Assembly: GCA_026706665.1 (NCBI GenBank)
Contig: JAPOYI010000166.1
Location: forward strand, 1-34,462
Direction of reading: 5' to 3'
Length of the DNA stretch: 34,462 bases
Source: Gammaproteobacteria bacterium
GTDB taxonomy: Bacteria; Pseudomonadota; Gammaproteobacteria; Pseudomonadales; Azotimanducaceae
The notes below the pieces were generated by a model. It did not search any database. It saw nothing but the letters and a program-made list of their open reading frames with translations, and was not told the origin of the DNA. Of this stretch, positions 7,668-17,475 are shown piece after piece (positions within the stretch are counted from its first letter, which is position 1; each line of letters starts with the position of its first letter). The position numbers were made by a program, and so were the translations under genes.

Positions 7668-10006
7668 TGGCCACCCACGATCGTCGGCATCTGCGTCACG
7701 GGTTGCCCATCGACATCCAGGGCGACCACCACCGCAGACGTCCCTTCCCGGTCCTCGTCTTCGACCAGCAGACTGGCGTTCCCGACAGAGTCAACTACGC
7801 GCGCCTCACCTAATGCCGTGGCGTCGTCGTTCACCCTGGTCCGCAACTCGATCCGCAGCCCGGTGCCGTCCCCATCGACGTGAACCCGGCAGCGCATTCC
7901 CGCCCAAGAGATCGCCTCGATGGTAACGGGTCGGCCGCCTGCGGGACTTGCCGCTACCGTAACCACGGGAACGATGCTCTCCTGCGGGCTCAGTCCCCCA
8001 TGAGCGTACTCATGTCCGGCCTTGAAGCACGCGGTCCCCGGAGCCAGGGCTACCCGTTCATCGCCGTTCCAGTACCAGGGGGTCGTTGGGACATCCACTG
8101 TGGAATCGCCCTTGACGGCCGCGCAACGCGCCCACCGGCTCTCGGCCAAATAGTACGGCAGGTCCACCTTCGGCAGGCCGCCCGGCAACCACAGCCAGCC
8201 GTGGTCCGTCACGATGCGGACCATCCGCCAGCCTGCTGCAAGCAGGGTTTGGACGCGTTCCAGGAGTAGTTCGACCTGCCCCTCGACCTGGCCGGCAAGC
8301 CGCCCCTTGAGATCGTGGCCCAGCTTGTCGAGGTTGCCGTCCTCGGTCCAGCCGAGGCCTGCCGGATCGCCGGTCTCGCCTGGAGACAGCACCTCGTAGC
8401 CGGACGATGAGAGCAGCTTGCGGAAGCGATCCGTTGTCAGGGGCTGGCCGCCGTCAGCCGTTACCGGCAAGAAAGCGTCTCCCGGCGACATTCCGGCAAT
8501 CGCACCAATCACCGGCGACACCGCTGGCTTGGCCGTCGCCGTCACGGTCGGCAGGCCGGCCCACCGCCAGGACAAGCGCGGTTCCAGGCCCGCCTCAAGC
8601 ATCCGGACGACGAGACGCCGCGACACATCGAAACGCAAGCCGTCCGCGAACAGGATCACGCCTCCGGCGTCCACCGCGAGATCGCCGGCTTCCGCATCCT
8701 CGGCGAGGGGCATCTGCTCCTCTTCCGCGAGTGCTTGAAGCTGCCGGGCAGCACTCTCCAGCCAGGGCCGATAGACTGCGTCCAACGCCTTGGTGACCGC
8801 GTCGAAGTCCGCAGCGCCCTTGACGGCGGCGGCTGCGGCCAGCGCCGCATCGTCGATCTCGTAACCGCCAGCGGTGTATTGGTCGGCCAGTTCCGCCAGA
8901 GACCCGCCACCCAGGTTGGTCGATGCCGCCTCGGCTAGCCGGTTGAGGTGACCTAACGCCTGCGCAAGATGAGCCTGACCCAGCTTCGCCCAGACCCAGT
9001 CGCGTCTTGGCCCATGAATCTTCTCCAGTTCACGTATCTCGGCAGTTGCGTCCGCCGGGGCTTTCGCACCAAGCCTCACAAGACTCTTGCGGAGTTCGCT
9101 TTCCTTGGCTTCGTTGTTCTGCGGCCAGGACGGCGACTGGTTCTCGAAGAGATCCGGGGGCTTCGCCCGGCGAAGAAGCTCAATGACCTGCGGATAGGAC
9201 GACGGCGACTCCGCGAACCGTGACCAGACCGCATCCCAGGGCTCCAACCGCTTCCCGAGCCGTTCGGCGGCAACGAGCACCCCTTCCTTCTCTGGATCGA
9301 GCCCCAATTCTTCCCGACACCTGGACCCGAAGGCCGCCCATCGGCCCGGATTCCAGGCTGGCTTCAGGTCGGACGGTTCGTTCATCCACCGCAACAAATC
9401 CCGCGGCAGGTCGTCCAACAGAAGTCGGTCGAAGTCCTCCCGCTCCAAGTGCTTGCCCCGGAGCCTGTGGACCGGAGTGTCCGCCAACTCCCCCAGCGCA
9501 CCCAGCATCGACGTTCGCGTCGCAGCGTCGCGCCGGAGGTCCAGCCCCAAGCCGCCGTCCGAGGAAACGAGAAAGGCCTCAACGGTCCAGTCTCGGCCAT
9601 TCCTCTGCGTCCAGCACGTGCCGCGATACTGAAGTTCGATCAGCGGCCTGAGCTCTTCGCGGCACTCGGTTTCGGCGCGGAGTTCCATACGATCAACGCC
9701 CGGCAGGTATAGAAGCGGCGTGACGCCTTCGGGCACGCCGGCATCCGGCAGCGTCCCGTCCACCACGGTTCGCAGCCAAATCGCGGGACCCGTTCGGTCC
9801 ATCGGTGCGTAGACGTCGAAGACAAGGAGTTGCGGGAGCATCTCGCGGAGTCGCGGCACGAGCGAACGCCACTGGGCATCGCGATCCGTCCACAGTATCG
9901 CCGCGGGGGCAACGGCGTCATTTGGGTTGTATCGCTCGGCGCCTGCCAACGACTCGACGAGCGTTTCGAGGACGGTAGCGCCGGCCGTGGCCAAGGGGAT
10001 TTTCAC
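7664..10006 (-). CDS. pglZ: BREX alkaline-phosphatase-fold protein PglZ (type B-like)
   Basis: A 780-residue BREX core protein. PglZ family members have an alkaline-phosphatase-superfamily fold, and some are metal-dependent nucleases or phosphodiesterases. The C-terminal PglZ domain shows the metal-site sequence ILFADGLRFDVSRRL (D455), the nucleophile-loop-like GLPTVTATAKPAV (about 485), VTDHGWLWLPGG (about 604-615) and YAHGGLSPQE near residue 673. The N-terminal 440 residues are helical and lineage-specific. Overall size and layout fit the group annotated as 'PglZ type B' rather than the canonical type 1 form, which I recall but cannot verify here. It overlaps its upstream and downstream neighbours by four bases each, so it is cotranscribed and translationally coupled. 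Confidence 0.9.
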   Translation of the reverse strand: MKIPLATAGATVLETLVESLAGAERYNPNDAVAPAAILWTDRDAQWRSLVPRLREMLPQLLVFDVYAPMDRTGPAIWLRTVVDGTLPDAGVPEGVTPLLYLPGVDRMELRAETECREELRPLIELQYRGTCWTQRNGRDWTVEAFLVSSDGGLGLDLRRDAATRTSMLGALGELADTPVHRLRGKHLEREDFDRLLLDDLPRDLLRWMNEPSDLKPAWNPGRWAAFGSRCREELGLDPEKEGVLVAAERLGKRLEPWDAVWSRFAESPSSYPQVIELLRRAKPPDLFENQSPSWPQNNEAKESELRKSLVRLGAKAPADATAEIRELEKIHGPRRDWVWAKLGQAHLAQALGHLNRLAEAASTNLGGGSLAELADQYTAGGYEIDDAALAAAAAVKGAADFDAVTKALDAVYRPWLESAARQLQALAEEEQMPLAEDAEAGDLAVDAGGVILFADGLRFDVSRRLVVRMLEAGLEPRLSWRWAGLPTVTATAKPAVSPVIGAIAGMSPGDAFLPVTADGGQPLTTDRFRKLLSSSGYEVLSPGETGDPAGLGWTEDGNLDKLGHDLKGRLAGQVEGQVELLLERVQTLLAAGWRMVRIVTDHGWLWLPGGLPKVDLPYYLAESRWARCAAVKGDSTVDVPTTPWYWNGDERVALAPGTACFKAGHEYAHGGLSPQESIVPVVTVAASPAGGRPVTIEAISWAGMRCRVHVDGDGTGLRIELRTRVNDDATALGEARVVDSVGNASLLVEDEDREGTSAVVVALDVDGQPVTQMPTIVGGQ

Positions 10007-11280
10007 GGCTGGTCCACTCGCCCTTGGAAGCTTGCGGCATGGATGGTCAAGAGCAGCTCGGAATCGCCCAGCAGGCGGTACACGGGCCGGTTTCCGGACA
10101 GGTCCTCGCTGCGATCAAGGATCATCGGAACTCCTTCGCCGCGCCGGTCCATGATGTGCGTTCGGTGGTTGAACCTGTGCTGCGGGACGGGGCAGCGTGC
10201 CAGCAGACCCGTCACGATCTGATTCCTCGCCACCTGCCGATGCGGCAGCAACTCTGGAGTCATCTGGTTCGCCAGCATCCCCGGGGTGTACAACTCAAGG
10301 CGATCGTCGAACAGCCGAAGCCTGACTTTGCTGCCGCTCGCAGCATAGTCCCGATGCGCTACGGCGTTGGTCACGGCTTCGAATACCGCGATCATGTCGT
10401 ACTGCGGCAAGTCCTCGCGTCCGCCACTGGGCATCTTCCTGGCCTGCACCCGCATGTTCTTCTCCACGAAATCGCAGGCGTCGAATATCTGCTCGTCAAG
10501 CGGTCCCACGATGTCGCGCGCGTCGCGCTGGTAGGGCAGGCGCCGTTCGGAAGTTATGGACGTTCCGCGATAGGCCACGGCTTGTATGTACGCGTTCGGC
10601 AGGACCTCTCGCGGCTCTCGCGATGCCAGCAGGATGCCGGCAACGGTCGGATGCCATGATCCAGAGTCATCCAGTGCCGCCAGTCCCAGCTTGCCGAGCA
10701 CTTCGCGGTCCGGATCCGTGCTCCTGGCAGTCCAGAAACGCCGCCACAGCCCGTCGTCCAAGTACTCCATCGCTGCGGCGAGCACAGCCGTCTCGTCGAA
10801 CGCGAACAGGCGGGACTGGCTCCGCTGCTGGTAGAGGCGCGCTAGCAGTTCGGAGGCGACGGGCCGTTTGGACGACCCCACGCGATGAAAGTAACCTCCC
10901 GGGCTTCGGTGGGCGAAAACGCTCTGGTACACCTCCACGCGCAGGACGGGCTGCGGGACGCCCGCGCTGTCGGGCAAGGTCATGCGCTCTATCAACGGCG
11001 CGGCGGGAGGCGTTACGGAGTCTTCGGACGCCTGCCGGACCAGCGCTTCCACCGCGTCCAACCGTTCCACGGGGATCCCGAGCACCTGACGCGTCGCGTC
11101 ATCGACGCCGAGGAGCAATACGCCTCCGCGCGTGTTCGCGAAGGCAGCCAGTTCGTCTGCCAGGTCGTTCTGTGTCGGCCCTCGAACCTTGCCACCGGCG
11201 AAACGCACTTCCTTCAGTTCCAGGAAACCGTCTTCGCCGAGCCGGACCTTCTCCAGTAATTCGGTGCGCGTCCCGAACAT
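10003..11280 (-). CDS. AlbA_2 / divergent-AAA_4 domain protein with HATPase_c_4 C-terminal domain
   Basis: A 425-residue protein. The N-terminal AlbA_2 (Schlafen-like) domain shows FLELKEV near residue 20 and the hallmark LADELAAFANTRGGVLLLGV (about 41-60). A GHKL-type ATPase domain follows with an N-box-like EAVTNAVAHRDYA near residue 305, then LELYTPGML. The C-terminus probably ends in a winged-helix-like segment. Such proteins were named RecG-like or transcriptional regulators in older annotation. Schlafen/AlbA_2 domains occur in several defence proteins. It starts one base after the TrlF-like gene and overlaps pglZ by four bases, so it is an integral member of this operon, although it is not a core BREX component. 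Whether it acts as regulator, nuclease partner or accessory effector is unknown. Confidence 0.82.
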   Translation of the reverse strand: MFGTRTELLEKVRLGEDGFLELKEVRFAGGKVRGPTQNDLADELAAFANTRGGVLLLGVDDATRQVLGIPVERLDAVEALVRQASEDSVTPPAAPLIERMTLPDSAGVPQPVLRVEVYQSVFAHRSPGGYFHRVGSSKRPVASELLARLYQQRSQSRLFAFDETAVLAAAMEYLDDGLWRRFWTARSTDPDREVLGKLGLAALDDSGSWHPTVAGILLASREPREVLPNAYIQAVAYRGTSITSERRLPYQRDARDIVGPLDEQIFDACDFVEKNMRVQARKMPSGGREDLPQYDMIAVFEAVTNAVAHRDYAASGSKVRLRLFDDRLELYTPGMLANQMTPELLPHRQVARNQIVTGLLARCPVPQHRFNHRTHIMDRRGEGVPMILDRSEDLSGNRPVYRLLGDSELLLTIHAASFQGRVDQP

Positions 11281-11281
11281 C

Positions 11282-14101
11282 TCAGACCTCGCGACCCAAG
11301 CGGGCCCAGCGTCGCGAGAACGCCTCGCGGCCGCCTTCCATCACGCGGCACACTTCCTCACGGACTGACTTCTGCTGCAATGCGCCCGCTTGCACGACCC
11401 GGCACTGGTCGTTCGTGAAGTCGAGCACATGCACCAACTCCGCGTCGCCGTTGACGACGACATTGGGATTGTGGGTCACGACAATGAGTTGGCGGCGCAG
11501 TTTGTTTTCCCGAATCTGACGAACAATCAGGTCGTAGATCAGGTGGTTGTCCAGATCGTCCTCGGGTTGGTCAAGGACGAGCGGTTCGTCGCCGAATGCG
11601 AGTAGGAACGCCAATAGGGCTGCGGAGCGTTGTCCTTGGGAGCCCTGTTTGATGGCAGTCCACGCTTGGCCATCCCCACTGCGGCTGTATTCGATGCGCA
11701 GGTCGTCCTCCGGGAACCAGCAAAGAACGTGGTCTGCAAATCCGGGGCGTTCCAGTTTACGCTCCAGATAGTTCCGGAGATGTCCTCCGAGCGTTGCGTC
11801 GCCGCTGACCAGCCGCTGCTTGACGTCCGCCAGCAAGTCCTCTTTATCGTCGTCCTTGGAGTTCGCCAGATCGAACGCCAGACCGCCGTTCGGCTCCGCA
11901 GCACGGTATCGCAGAATGTCTCGCTCGAAACGATCATCCTGGCACTCCAGAACTTCCCGCAAGCTGTGTTCCACGCTACGTGCATCGAATCCGAACCCGA
12001 CTACCTCCATTCGAACGAACCGGTTGTCGCCCAGTGTCTCCTGAACGAACATCCGACGAGCTTGGGTGATGCGTTTGCGCGTGTTTAGGACGACATTCCA
12101 CTGCTGTCCGGCCGTCTCCTCCAGGCGGGATCGGTCCTCGGCCACATCTATTAGCGTCTTCAGATCGCGTTCCAGCTGCTCTCGCTCCTGAAGGAGGCGC
12201 CCGAACGCCTGGGGATCAGAGACGCCTTGACTGGCCAGCGTCTCCTGCAACTCCGAATAGTCCGTCTGCGCCTTGTCAGCTCGTCGACGCCATGCCGCGA
12301 GGCGATCATCGTTGCCAAGGGCGCCCGCCTTGTCCGCCAGATCTCCGGCAGCCTTGACCAGCGCATTACGGGTCGCTCCCAACGTCTCTTCAGCGTCGCG
12401 TCGCCATTCGAGCAAGTCCTGATCCGAATCCGGCTCAAAGACACCGTCGGGCAAGTCGTCGAGCAACAAGCCCCGCGCCAACGCCTCTATGCGCTCGGCT
12501 GGCGACGCCAGTTGAGCGAGAGACGTATCAACTTCACGCCGTTGCCTTACTGCCCGCTGTTGAGCATTCAAGGTATCGGCGTGCTGGGCCTCGGCAAGGA
12601 CATCCAACTTCCGCCTGACTTCGTGGAGTTTCCGTTGTTCCTCTGGTCGGCGCGACAAGAGCCCGTCCAGCTCACGCAGCCGTGCCCGTTGTGTGGCCCA
12701 AGTCCGCTTCGCGTCGTCAAGGTCACGATGAAGACTGTCAATTCCCGCTGCCTCGTCGATGATACCAAGCAGGGCCTCGCGGCCCTCACCCGCCATGGTC
12801 GCGATCTGGCCTTGGGAGAAAAGCCGAATCGGAAATCGCTCCGCTGTCAAAGCCTGGCTGGGCGACGGTTGCCAGTGGCCGTCGTTGTTCTGCTCTTCGA
12901 TCATTGCGCCGCCACCGTCCTGCCGCCAACGCAACCGATGCGCCACGCCTTCCCGACACAGTTCGACCCTTATCTCAGTAACGTCACGAAGCGCGCCGTC
13001 ATCGTCGCGACTCTTGGCGATAGTGGCGAAGCTGTCGAACCGGCGGCGCGGCTCGGTGTCTCCGCCCCGGGCATTCAACTCTTCGGCTCGCCGATACACC
13101 AACCGCAAACTGTGAACGAAGGTGGACTTCCCGGTGCCGCGCCCGCCAATCAGGGCGTTGTAGTAGGGAGTCAGGCAGAGGCGCTCCGGCGCGTCTCTGC
13201 CCATGTAGCGCGCCGAGTCGATTTCGACGTTTGTAACAAAGTGTCTCGGGGTCTTGAAGGGATCGAACTCTCCTTCGTCGCTCCGACGTACCGAGACGCC
13301 AGCCCCGTCCAGAAGCGCAAGCCGCAAGCCGTCAAGCGTAGGGTCGGCCATCTTGATCCAAGTGAAAACCGAGCCGGGTGCTCCGTTCCCATGGAAGCTG
13401 TGGCAGTCGCTGCCAAGGACCTTGGTCACGCGCCGGGAGCCCTTGCCGACACATTCGGGCATCGGCAACGCCGGGTCGACCCACTCGACCGCCAGTAGAC
13501 GATCATTCGCCATCACTTCGCGTACCGTGTTCGCATCCATCGCGGCTTCCCGAGTTCCGGTGTTTACCCGTAGAAGCCCCTTCTTCTGGTCCGCGTGGGC
13601 GGGAATGGGAATGCCGCCGGCATCCAGCACGGCTTGAACGACTTGCGGCGGGCTCGCGCGGGTCACGGCGTCACTTGCCCCCTTCGTGCCTCGGAAGTCC
13701 ACCTTGCCCAACAGGGTGTCGATGTCGCTGCTCGTGGCGTCGACGTCGAGGATGGCGAGTAGATGAAAGCCCCCGCTCACGGAGATCTCGACACCGGGGA
13801 ACAGGGTCAGCTTCCGGAAGCCCTCTGGCGGCGACCCATCCTCGGCCCGCTGCCCCATCGCGGCATACGCGTCCTTCAGCTTGTCGATCCAGTCGCCGCT
13901 GTTGTGGTCGGTCACCGCCACGCAGTCGATGCCGGCGCCCATGAACTGGCGCAGCCAGACTTCCGGGGTCACCTCATCCTCAGTGCCCGTTGCCTCTCGC
14001 CATGTCTTGGTATCGACCGAAGCTGGCGTGTGGGTGTGGAAGTCGAACTTCCACCAGCGCGAACCCGGGTACGGCCAATCGACTTGGTGATCGCGGGTCA
14101 T
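11282..14101 (-). CDS. PHP-domain ABC/SMC-like ATPase (TrlF-like)
   Basis: A 939-residue protein. The N-terminal PHP phosphoesterase domain carries FDFHTHTPAS (H21, H23), VTDHN, LFPGVEIS, IPAHAD and SDCHSFHG, which are the expected metal ligands. An ABC-type ATPase follows: Walker A GGRGTGKSTFV (about 320-330), a long coiled-coil-rich middle (about 450-750), a signature-like GSQGQRSAALLAF, and Walker B/D-loop LVLDQPEDDLDNHL with a switch histidine in VVTHNP. The opening GSRWWKFDFHTHTPAS closely resembles proteins named TrlF. PHP plus SMC-like ATPase is a plausible DNA- or nucleotide-targeting effector. The ATG at 14101 was chosen because it overlaps the pglX stop (ATGA) and directly precedes the conserved N-terminus; the open frame reaches 14392 only inside pglX. 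Confidence 0.88.
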   Translation of the reverse strand: MTRDHQVDWPYPGSRWWKFDFHTHTPASVDTKTWREATGTEDEVTPEVWLRQFMGAGIDCVAVTDHNSGDWIDKLKDAYAAMGQRAEDGSPPEGFRKLTLFPGVEISVSGGFHLLAILDVDATSSDIDTLLGKVDFRGTKGASDAVTRASPPQVVQAVLDAGGIPIPAHADQKKGLLRVNTGTREAAMDANTVREVMANDRLLAVEWVDPALPMPECVGKGSRRVTKVLGSDCHSFHGNGAPGSVFTWIKMADPTLDGLRLALLDGAGVSVRRSDEGEFDPFKTPRHFVTNVEIDSARYMGRDAPERLCLTPYYNALIGGRGTGKSTFVHSLRLVYRRAEELNARGGDTEPRRRFDSFATIAKSRDDDGALRDVTEIRVELCREGVAHRLRWRQDGGGAMIEEQNNDGHWQPSPSQALTAERFPIRLFSQGQIATMAGEGREALLGIIDEAAGIDSLHRDLDDAKRTWATQRARLRELDGLLSRRPEEQRKLHEVRRKLDVLAEAQHADTLNAQQRAVRQRREVDTSLAQLASPAERIEALARGLLLDDLPDGVFEPDSDQDLLEWRRDAEETLGATRNALVKAAGDLADKAGALGNDDRLAAWRRRADKAQTDYSELQETLASQGVSDPQAFGRLLQEREQLERDLKTLIDVAEDRSRLEETAGQQWNVVLNTRKRITQARRMFVQETLGDNRFVRMEVVGFGFDARSVEHSLREVLECQDDRFERDILRYRAAEPNGGLAFDLANSKDDDKEDLLADVKQRLVSGDATLGGHLRNYLERKLERPGFADHVLCWFPEDDLRIEYSRSGDGQAWTAIKQGSQGQRSAALLAFLLAFGDEPLVLDQPEDDLDNHLIYDLIVRQIRENKLRRQLIVVTHNPNVVVNGDAELVHVLDFTNDQCRVVQAGALQQKSVREEVCRVMEGGREAFSRRWARLGREV

Positions 14102-17100
14102 CGCTGTGCCTCCTTGCGCGCCGCACGCTTCTCGTCGTTGCTGAAATGCAGATCGTTGACGCGCTCTCCGGTGAAGCGGCCGTCCGCCCAGAACCAAGGG
14201 AAGTCGGGCTCGTCCCGCAGGGGCTCTTTCCCGCGGTCCTTGCGCCAGTGGACGTTCGGTCTGGAGCGCAAAATGCCCGCACCCTTCTTGCCGCCTGGGA
14301 TGTCGTCCGCCAGGAATGGCCTGATGTTGACCCGGACACCATCGTTCAGGTCGGGATTCCACGCGATCGCCTGTTCGCCCAGAGGCTTCCATCGGACGAA
14401 GATGTCGAACGGCGGCTCTCCCTCGATGATTGCGGCCAGGCGTCTCTGGAGGTGCAACGCTGCCGCGAGACGGTCGTCGCTCCCAGCCTCTCCACGAACC
14501 ACACCATCCCGTTGCCGCGCGATCCAGTCGCCGAGATAGCTATACGCGAGCGACTCCAGCAACTGACGCCCCGCCCCGCTTTCCTCCGCGAGCCGGTGGT
14601 AATTCACAAGCGCGTGGAAGCCGTCGCGCTTGCGTCCGTCCCAGACGTGCCAGATGAAGGGCCTGTGGTGGAACAGCTTGCAATGCTCATCGAAGAATCG
14701 GTTGCGCAGCCAATCGTCGAGGGTGCCACGCCCCCGCTTTAGCAGCTTAGCCAGCATGTCATCGGTCCAATTGTCCGCGTAGCACGCGCGGATCAGATCG
14801 AGAAGCCGCTCACTCGCAGGTCGTTCACCGCGAACGGACGGGAGGCAGACGATACCGTCTTCGTCTTCGAACCGGTGGAGAGTGTCGCACCGCGCTACCC
14901 ACTCGCGCTGCGCGTCCGCTAGGGCCATCTCCGCGTCCCACTCTGCAGGCCAGCGGTAGCCGAGGAGTCGGACAACCGCCGCCTGAAGGACAGTCCCGTC
15001 CGTGCGTAACGGCCCTTCAGTAGCCTGTTTCCCCGCACCATCCCAAACTACGGAGCCAGTGGGATGGCCATGAAAGATCCACTGGCTTGCGCTGCTCGAA
15101 TAGGGGGGAGGCGGCCCATCTGGGAATCTGTCCCTCGCTTCCCGACGCCAGTGCTGGAAGTCCACCGAGATTTTCGACACATACCCATTGTCGACGCTTA
15201 GCTTCTGGTTAATTTCGCGTAACGCTTCGACAAACGCAGGGCTCGAGCAATAGCACCAGAGCGCAGCAAGATCCCCTGGATCGCTAGGTACGACTACCGG
15301 CGTCGCGTTGGAGAATTTGGACCCCTCGAAGAGCGTAGCTGGGAGAGAACGCATCTGCCCTACGGCGATACCTCTACTTCCCCATGCCTGCTCCCCGCGT
15401 ATCGCCGCACTATTCGAACCCAACACATCACTCCAACGAACGATGTGATGCTTCCCCCCCTGCAACTTTGTTACGTCGGACGGCCCCTGAAAATAGGAGA
15501 ACTCCTTGGACGGCGACGGGACTTCCCAGAACGACCTCACGAACCGTGCGTTATCTCCTGTCGAGGTCCCTTGGTAGCAATACGCGAATCGCGACAGCAG
15601 CGACGTCTCGGCACTTCCGCCAGTTAGCGTTACGATGGCGTCCGGATTCCCGAGTTGCGCTTGTTGGCTCGTGACGACCAGTTCTCCACGCCTCAACGCT
15701 TCTGCCTTCTCGAGTGCGCCACGCGGCTGACTGGCATCAACGCCCGTCAGTCGCTCGTCGCGAGACGGATGCGTTGCGTTCAGCGTTAGGAGAATCGTGA
15801 ACGCACCAGCAGCCTGAGCGCTGGCGAATCCGCCTTCACCCAACCTAGCCAAGAGCTTCCACCGCGCCTCGTGAAGCAGTTCTTTGCGCTGTAGCGAATA
15901 CGCTTTCAGGAATAGCCAGTTCTGCGGCATGACGACCTGTGCCGCACCACCCTCCGTCGTCAGTTCCATGCAGCGCTCGAGAAACACGTTTGCGAGATCG
16001 CTTCGCGCACGCTTGTAGCGCGACGCGCAGAATCGCTGAAGTCTCTCGCCCTGCTTACCGCGAGCGAGATAGGGGACGTTGGTTGCCACGAGGTGAAACC
16101 GCCCCCTCAGCATTTCGGCCGCTTCGGCTATGCCAAGAGCCGCCATGGCCGTCTCCTCGCGTTCCGCGTCCCCGGTATGCCCGTCAAGCGCCCGCTCCAG
16201 TAGAGGCCGCAATTGATCGAAGCCCGCCGTGAGCATGTCCTCCGGCGCCGAGCGCACCGGGTCTACCAGGCTCCCCAGCGTCGGCGCATCCCGAAACGCG
16301 TCGTGCAGCGCCGCCATCCCAGCCTCAACCTTCGAATCGCCCTCGGCCAGGCTGAGCCACTCCTCTTTTCTCGCCGCCACCGGCTGCCCACACCACGCGA
16401 GGTTGAGTCTCGGAAGCCCTCTATAGCCCCCGGCATCCGGATAGCGCCATGCCTCCAGCGCCAGCGCGAACGCCGCGATGGCCACGCACCGCTGGTCGAT
16501 CTCGAGGCCGTGGAGGTTCTCGCGCAGAACCGCTTTCACCGCCGCCGAGGAGTCGAGCCCCTCCAACGCCATGCGCATCGGCGCCAGCATCAGCAGCGCA
16601 GCGACAAGGAAGTGTCCAGAACCGCAGCAAGGGTCGAGGAGCCGGAACTCCGAGAGGTCGTCCGGCCAGCCGGCGAAAGTCCCTGCCGCAGGATGGCCGT
16701 CCTCGGCATGGCGCAGGTAGGTCAGGTCTGCCGGGCACGTCTTGCCGGGATGCCGGCTCGCCCACCACGCCCCGAGCGAGTTGTGCAACAGGAACTGCAC
16801 CATGTAGGGTTCGGTGAAGAGTTGCGTCACCGCGGGCAGCTCCTCCGCCCCGATCTTCGCCTCCGAGCGGTTGACCTCGTCCTTCTTCCTCGCCTGCCAG
16901 AACTGGTACACCCAGCCCAGGGCGTCGCTCGCCATGAAGATCTCCGTCGCGAGCCCTTCAACCAGCTCCTCAAGTCTCACGCGATGCTCGCGCGCAAGCC
17001 GAACTCCGAACACGGGATGGTCCGGTCGGAACACCTGCGGCAGCATGCGCTGCGCAAACTGCGCCGCCAACATCCATCGGTCCGTTCCTTCGCCCTTCGC

Positions 17101-17460
17101 GAGGTCCTCGCACTCGTCGAGCGTGACCGGCACCCCAAAATCCGGCTCGATCAGCAGGTGGTTCTCCGCCAGAAAACGGGCGAACAGCATGGCGTGCCAG
17201 TGTTCGTAGGCGCACTCGTGCGTCAGGTGGTCGATCCCATGCGCGCCGGATCGCCCGTCCATCCTGTCGCCCAGGTGCCGCGCATGCGCCCGGAGCCGGC
17301 GCCGCAACGCACGCTGCTCCTCCGACATGTGCTCGAACGGCTCGCGTTCATCGACCGCAAGTGACTTCAGGGCCGCCCTTGCGCCCGTTTCCGCCATGTC
17401 GCGCGCGTTGACGATCGCGCGTTCGAGTTGCCGCCGGTGCTCTGTCGAAAGCGTCTTCAT
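14098..17460 (-). CDS. pglX: BREX adenine-specific DNA methyltransferase PglX, copy B (PLD-distal)
   Basis: A 1120-residue PglX, expected to methylate adenine in an asymmetric site and mark self DNA for BREX. The N-terminal helical region (1-270) precedes SAM motif I LLDPCCGSGHF (D276-G282). The catalytic motif IV reads NVPY at 461-464 rather than the common NPPY, a variant I associate with this subfamily. Residues 1-425 are identical to the other copy. The middle (about 470-860), which should contain the target recognition domain, is different. The last 200 residues are homologous at protein level only (HVWDGR, FDIFVRWKP, NIRPF). It starts 31 bases after the PLD gene, behind a short remnant of the brxC 3' end. 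The 3' end overlaps the PHP-ATPase gene. Confidence 0.92.
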   Translation of the reverse strand: MKTLSTEHRRQLERAIVNARDMAETGARAALKSLAVDEREPFEHMSEEQRALRRRLRAHARHLGDRMDGRSGAHGIDHLTHECAYEHWHAMLFARFLAENHLLIEPDFGVPVTLDECEDLAKGEGTDRWMLAAQFAQRMLPQVFRPDHPVFGVRLAREHRVRLEELVEGLATEIFMASDALGWVYQFWQARKKDEVNRSEAKIGAEELPAVTQLFTEPYMVQFLLHNSLGAWWASRHPGKTCPADLTYLRHAEDGHPAAGTFAGWPDDLSEFRLLDPCCGSGHFLVAALLMLAPMRMALEGLDSSAAVKAVLRENLHGLEIDQRCVAIAAFALALEAWRYPDAGGYRGLPRLNLAWCGQPVAARKEEWLSLAEGDSKVEAGMAALHDAFRDAPTLGSLVDPVRSAPEDMLTAGFDQLRPLLERALDGHTGDAEREETAMAALGIAEAAEMLRGRFHLVATNVPYLARGKQGERLQRFCASRYKRARSDLANVFLERCMELTTEGGAAQVVMPQNWLFLKAYSLQRKELLHEARWKLLARLGEGGFASAQAAGAFTILLTLNATHPSRDERLTGVDASQPRGALEKAEALRRGELVVTSQQAQLGNPDAIVTLTGGSAETSLLSRFAYCYQGTSTGDNARFVRSFWEVPSPSKEFSYFQGPSDVTKLQGGKHHIVRWSDVLGSNSAAIRGEQAWGSRGIAVGQMRSLPATLFEGSKFSNATPVVVPSDPGDLAALWCYCSSPAFVEALREINQKLSVDNGYVSKISVDFQHWRREARDRFPDGPPPPYSSSASQWIFHGHPTGSVVWDGAGKQATEGPLRTDGTVLQAAVVRLLGYRWPAEWDAEMALADAQREWVARCDTLHRFEDEDGIVCLPSVRGERPASERLLDLIRACYADNWTDDMLAKLLKRGRGTLDDWLRNRFFDEHCKLFHHRPFIWHVWDGRKRDGFHALVNYHRLAEESGAGRQLLESLAYSYLGDWIARQRDGVVRGEAGSDDRLAAALHLQRRLAAIIEGEPPFDIFVRWKPLGEQAIAWNPDLNDGVRVNIRPFLADDIPGGKKGAGILRSRPNVHWRKDRGKEPLRDEPDFPWFWADGRFTGERVNDLHFSNDEKRAARKEAQR

Positions 17461-17475
17461 CGTCGTCTATGAAAC
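16185..17475 (-). repeat. Direct repeat, copy B (pglX 5' half plus brxC tail)
   Basis: This 1291-base block appears identical to 20616-21906 (constant offset 4431) by base comparison at both ends and by identical translations in several frames between. It covers pglX codons 1-425 and 15 bases upstream of the start. Beyond it, 16073-16184 still aligns with 20504-20615 with nine mismatches, then similarity stops abruptly. On the other side, about 15 further bases resemble the brxC 3' end with mismatches. Confidence 0.93.

Noticed and set aside
12227-13498. 423-codon plus-strand open frame
   Set aside because: It lies wholly antisense to the PHP-ATPase gene, has no family features, and has a composition typical of a shadow frame.
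16213-17364. 383-codon plus-strand open frame opposite pglX copy B (and its twin at 20644-21795)
   Set aside because: It is antisense to a well-supported pglX, arginine/histidine/proline-rich, and duplicated only because the pglX repeat is duplicated. Long antisense frames are expected at this GC content.
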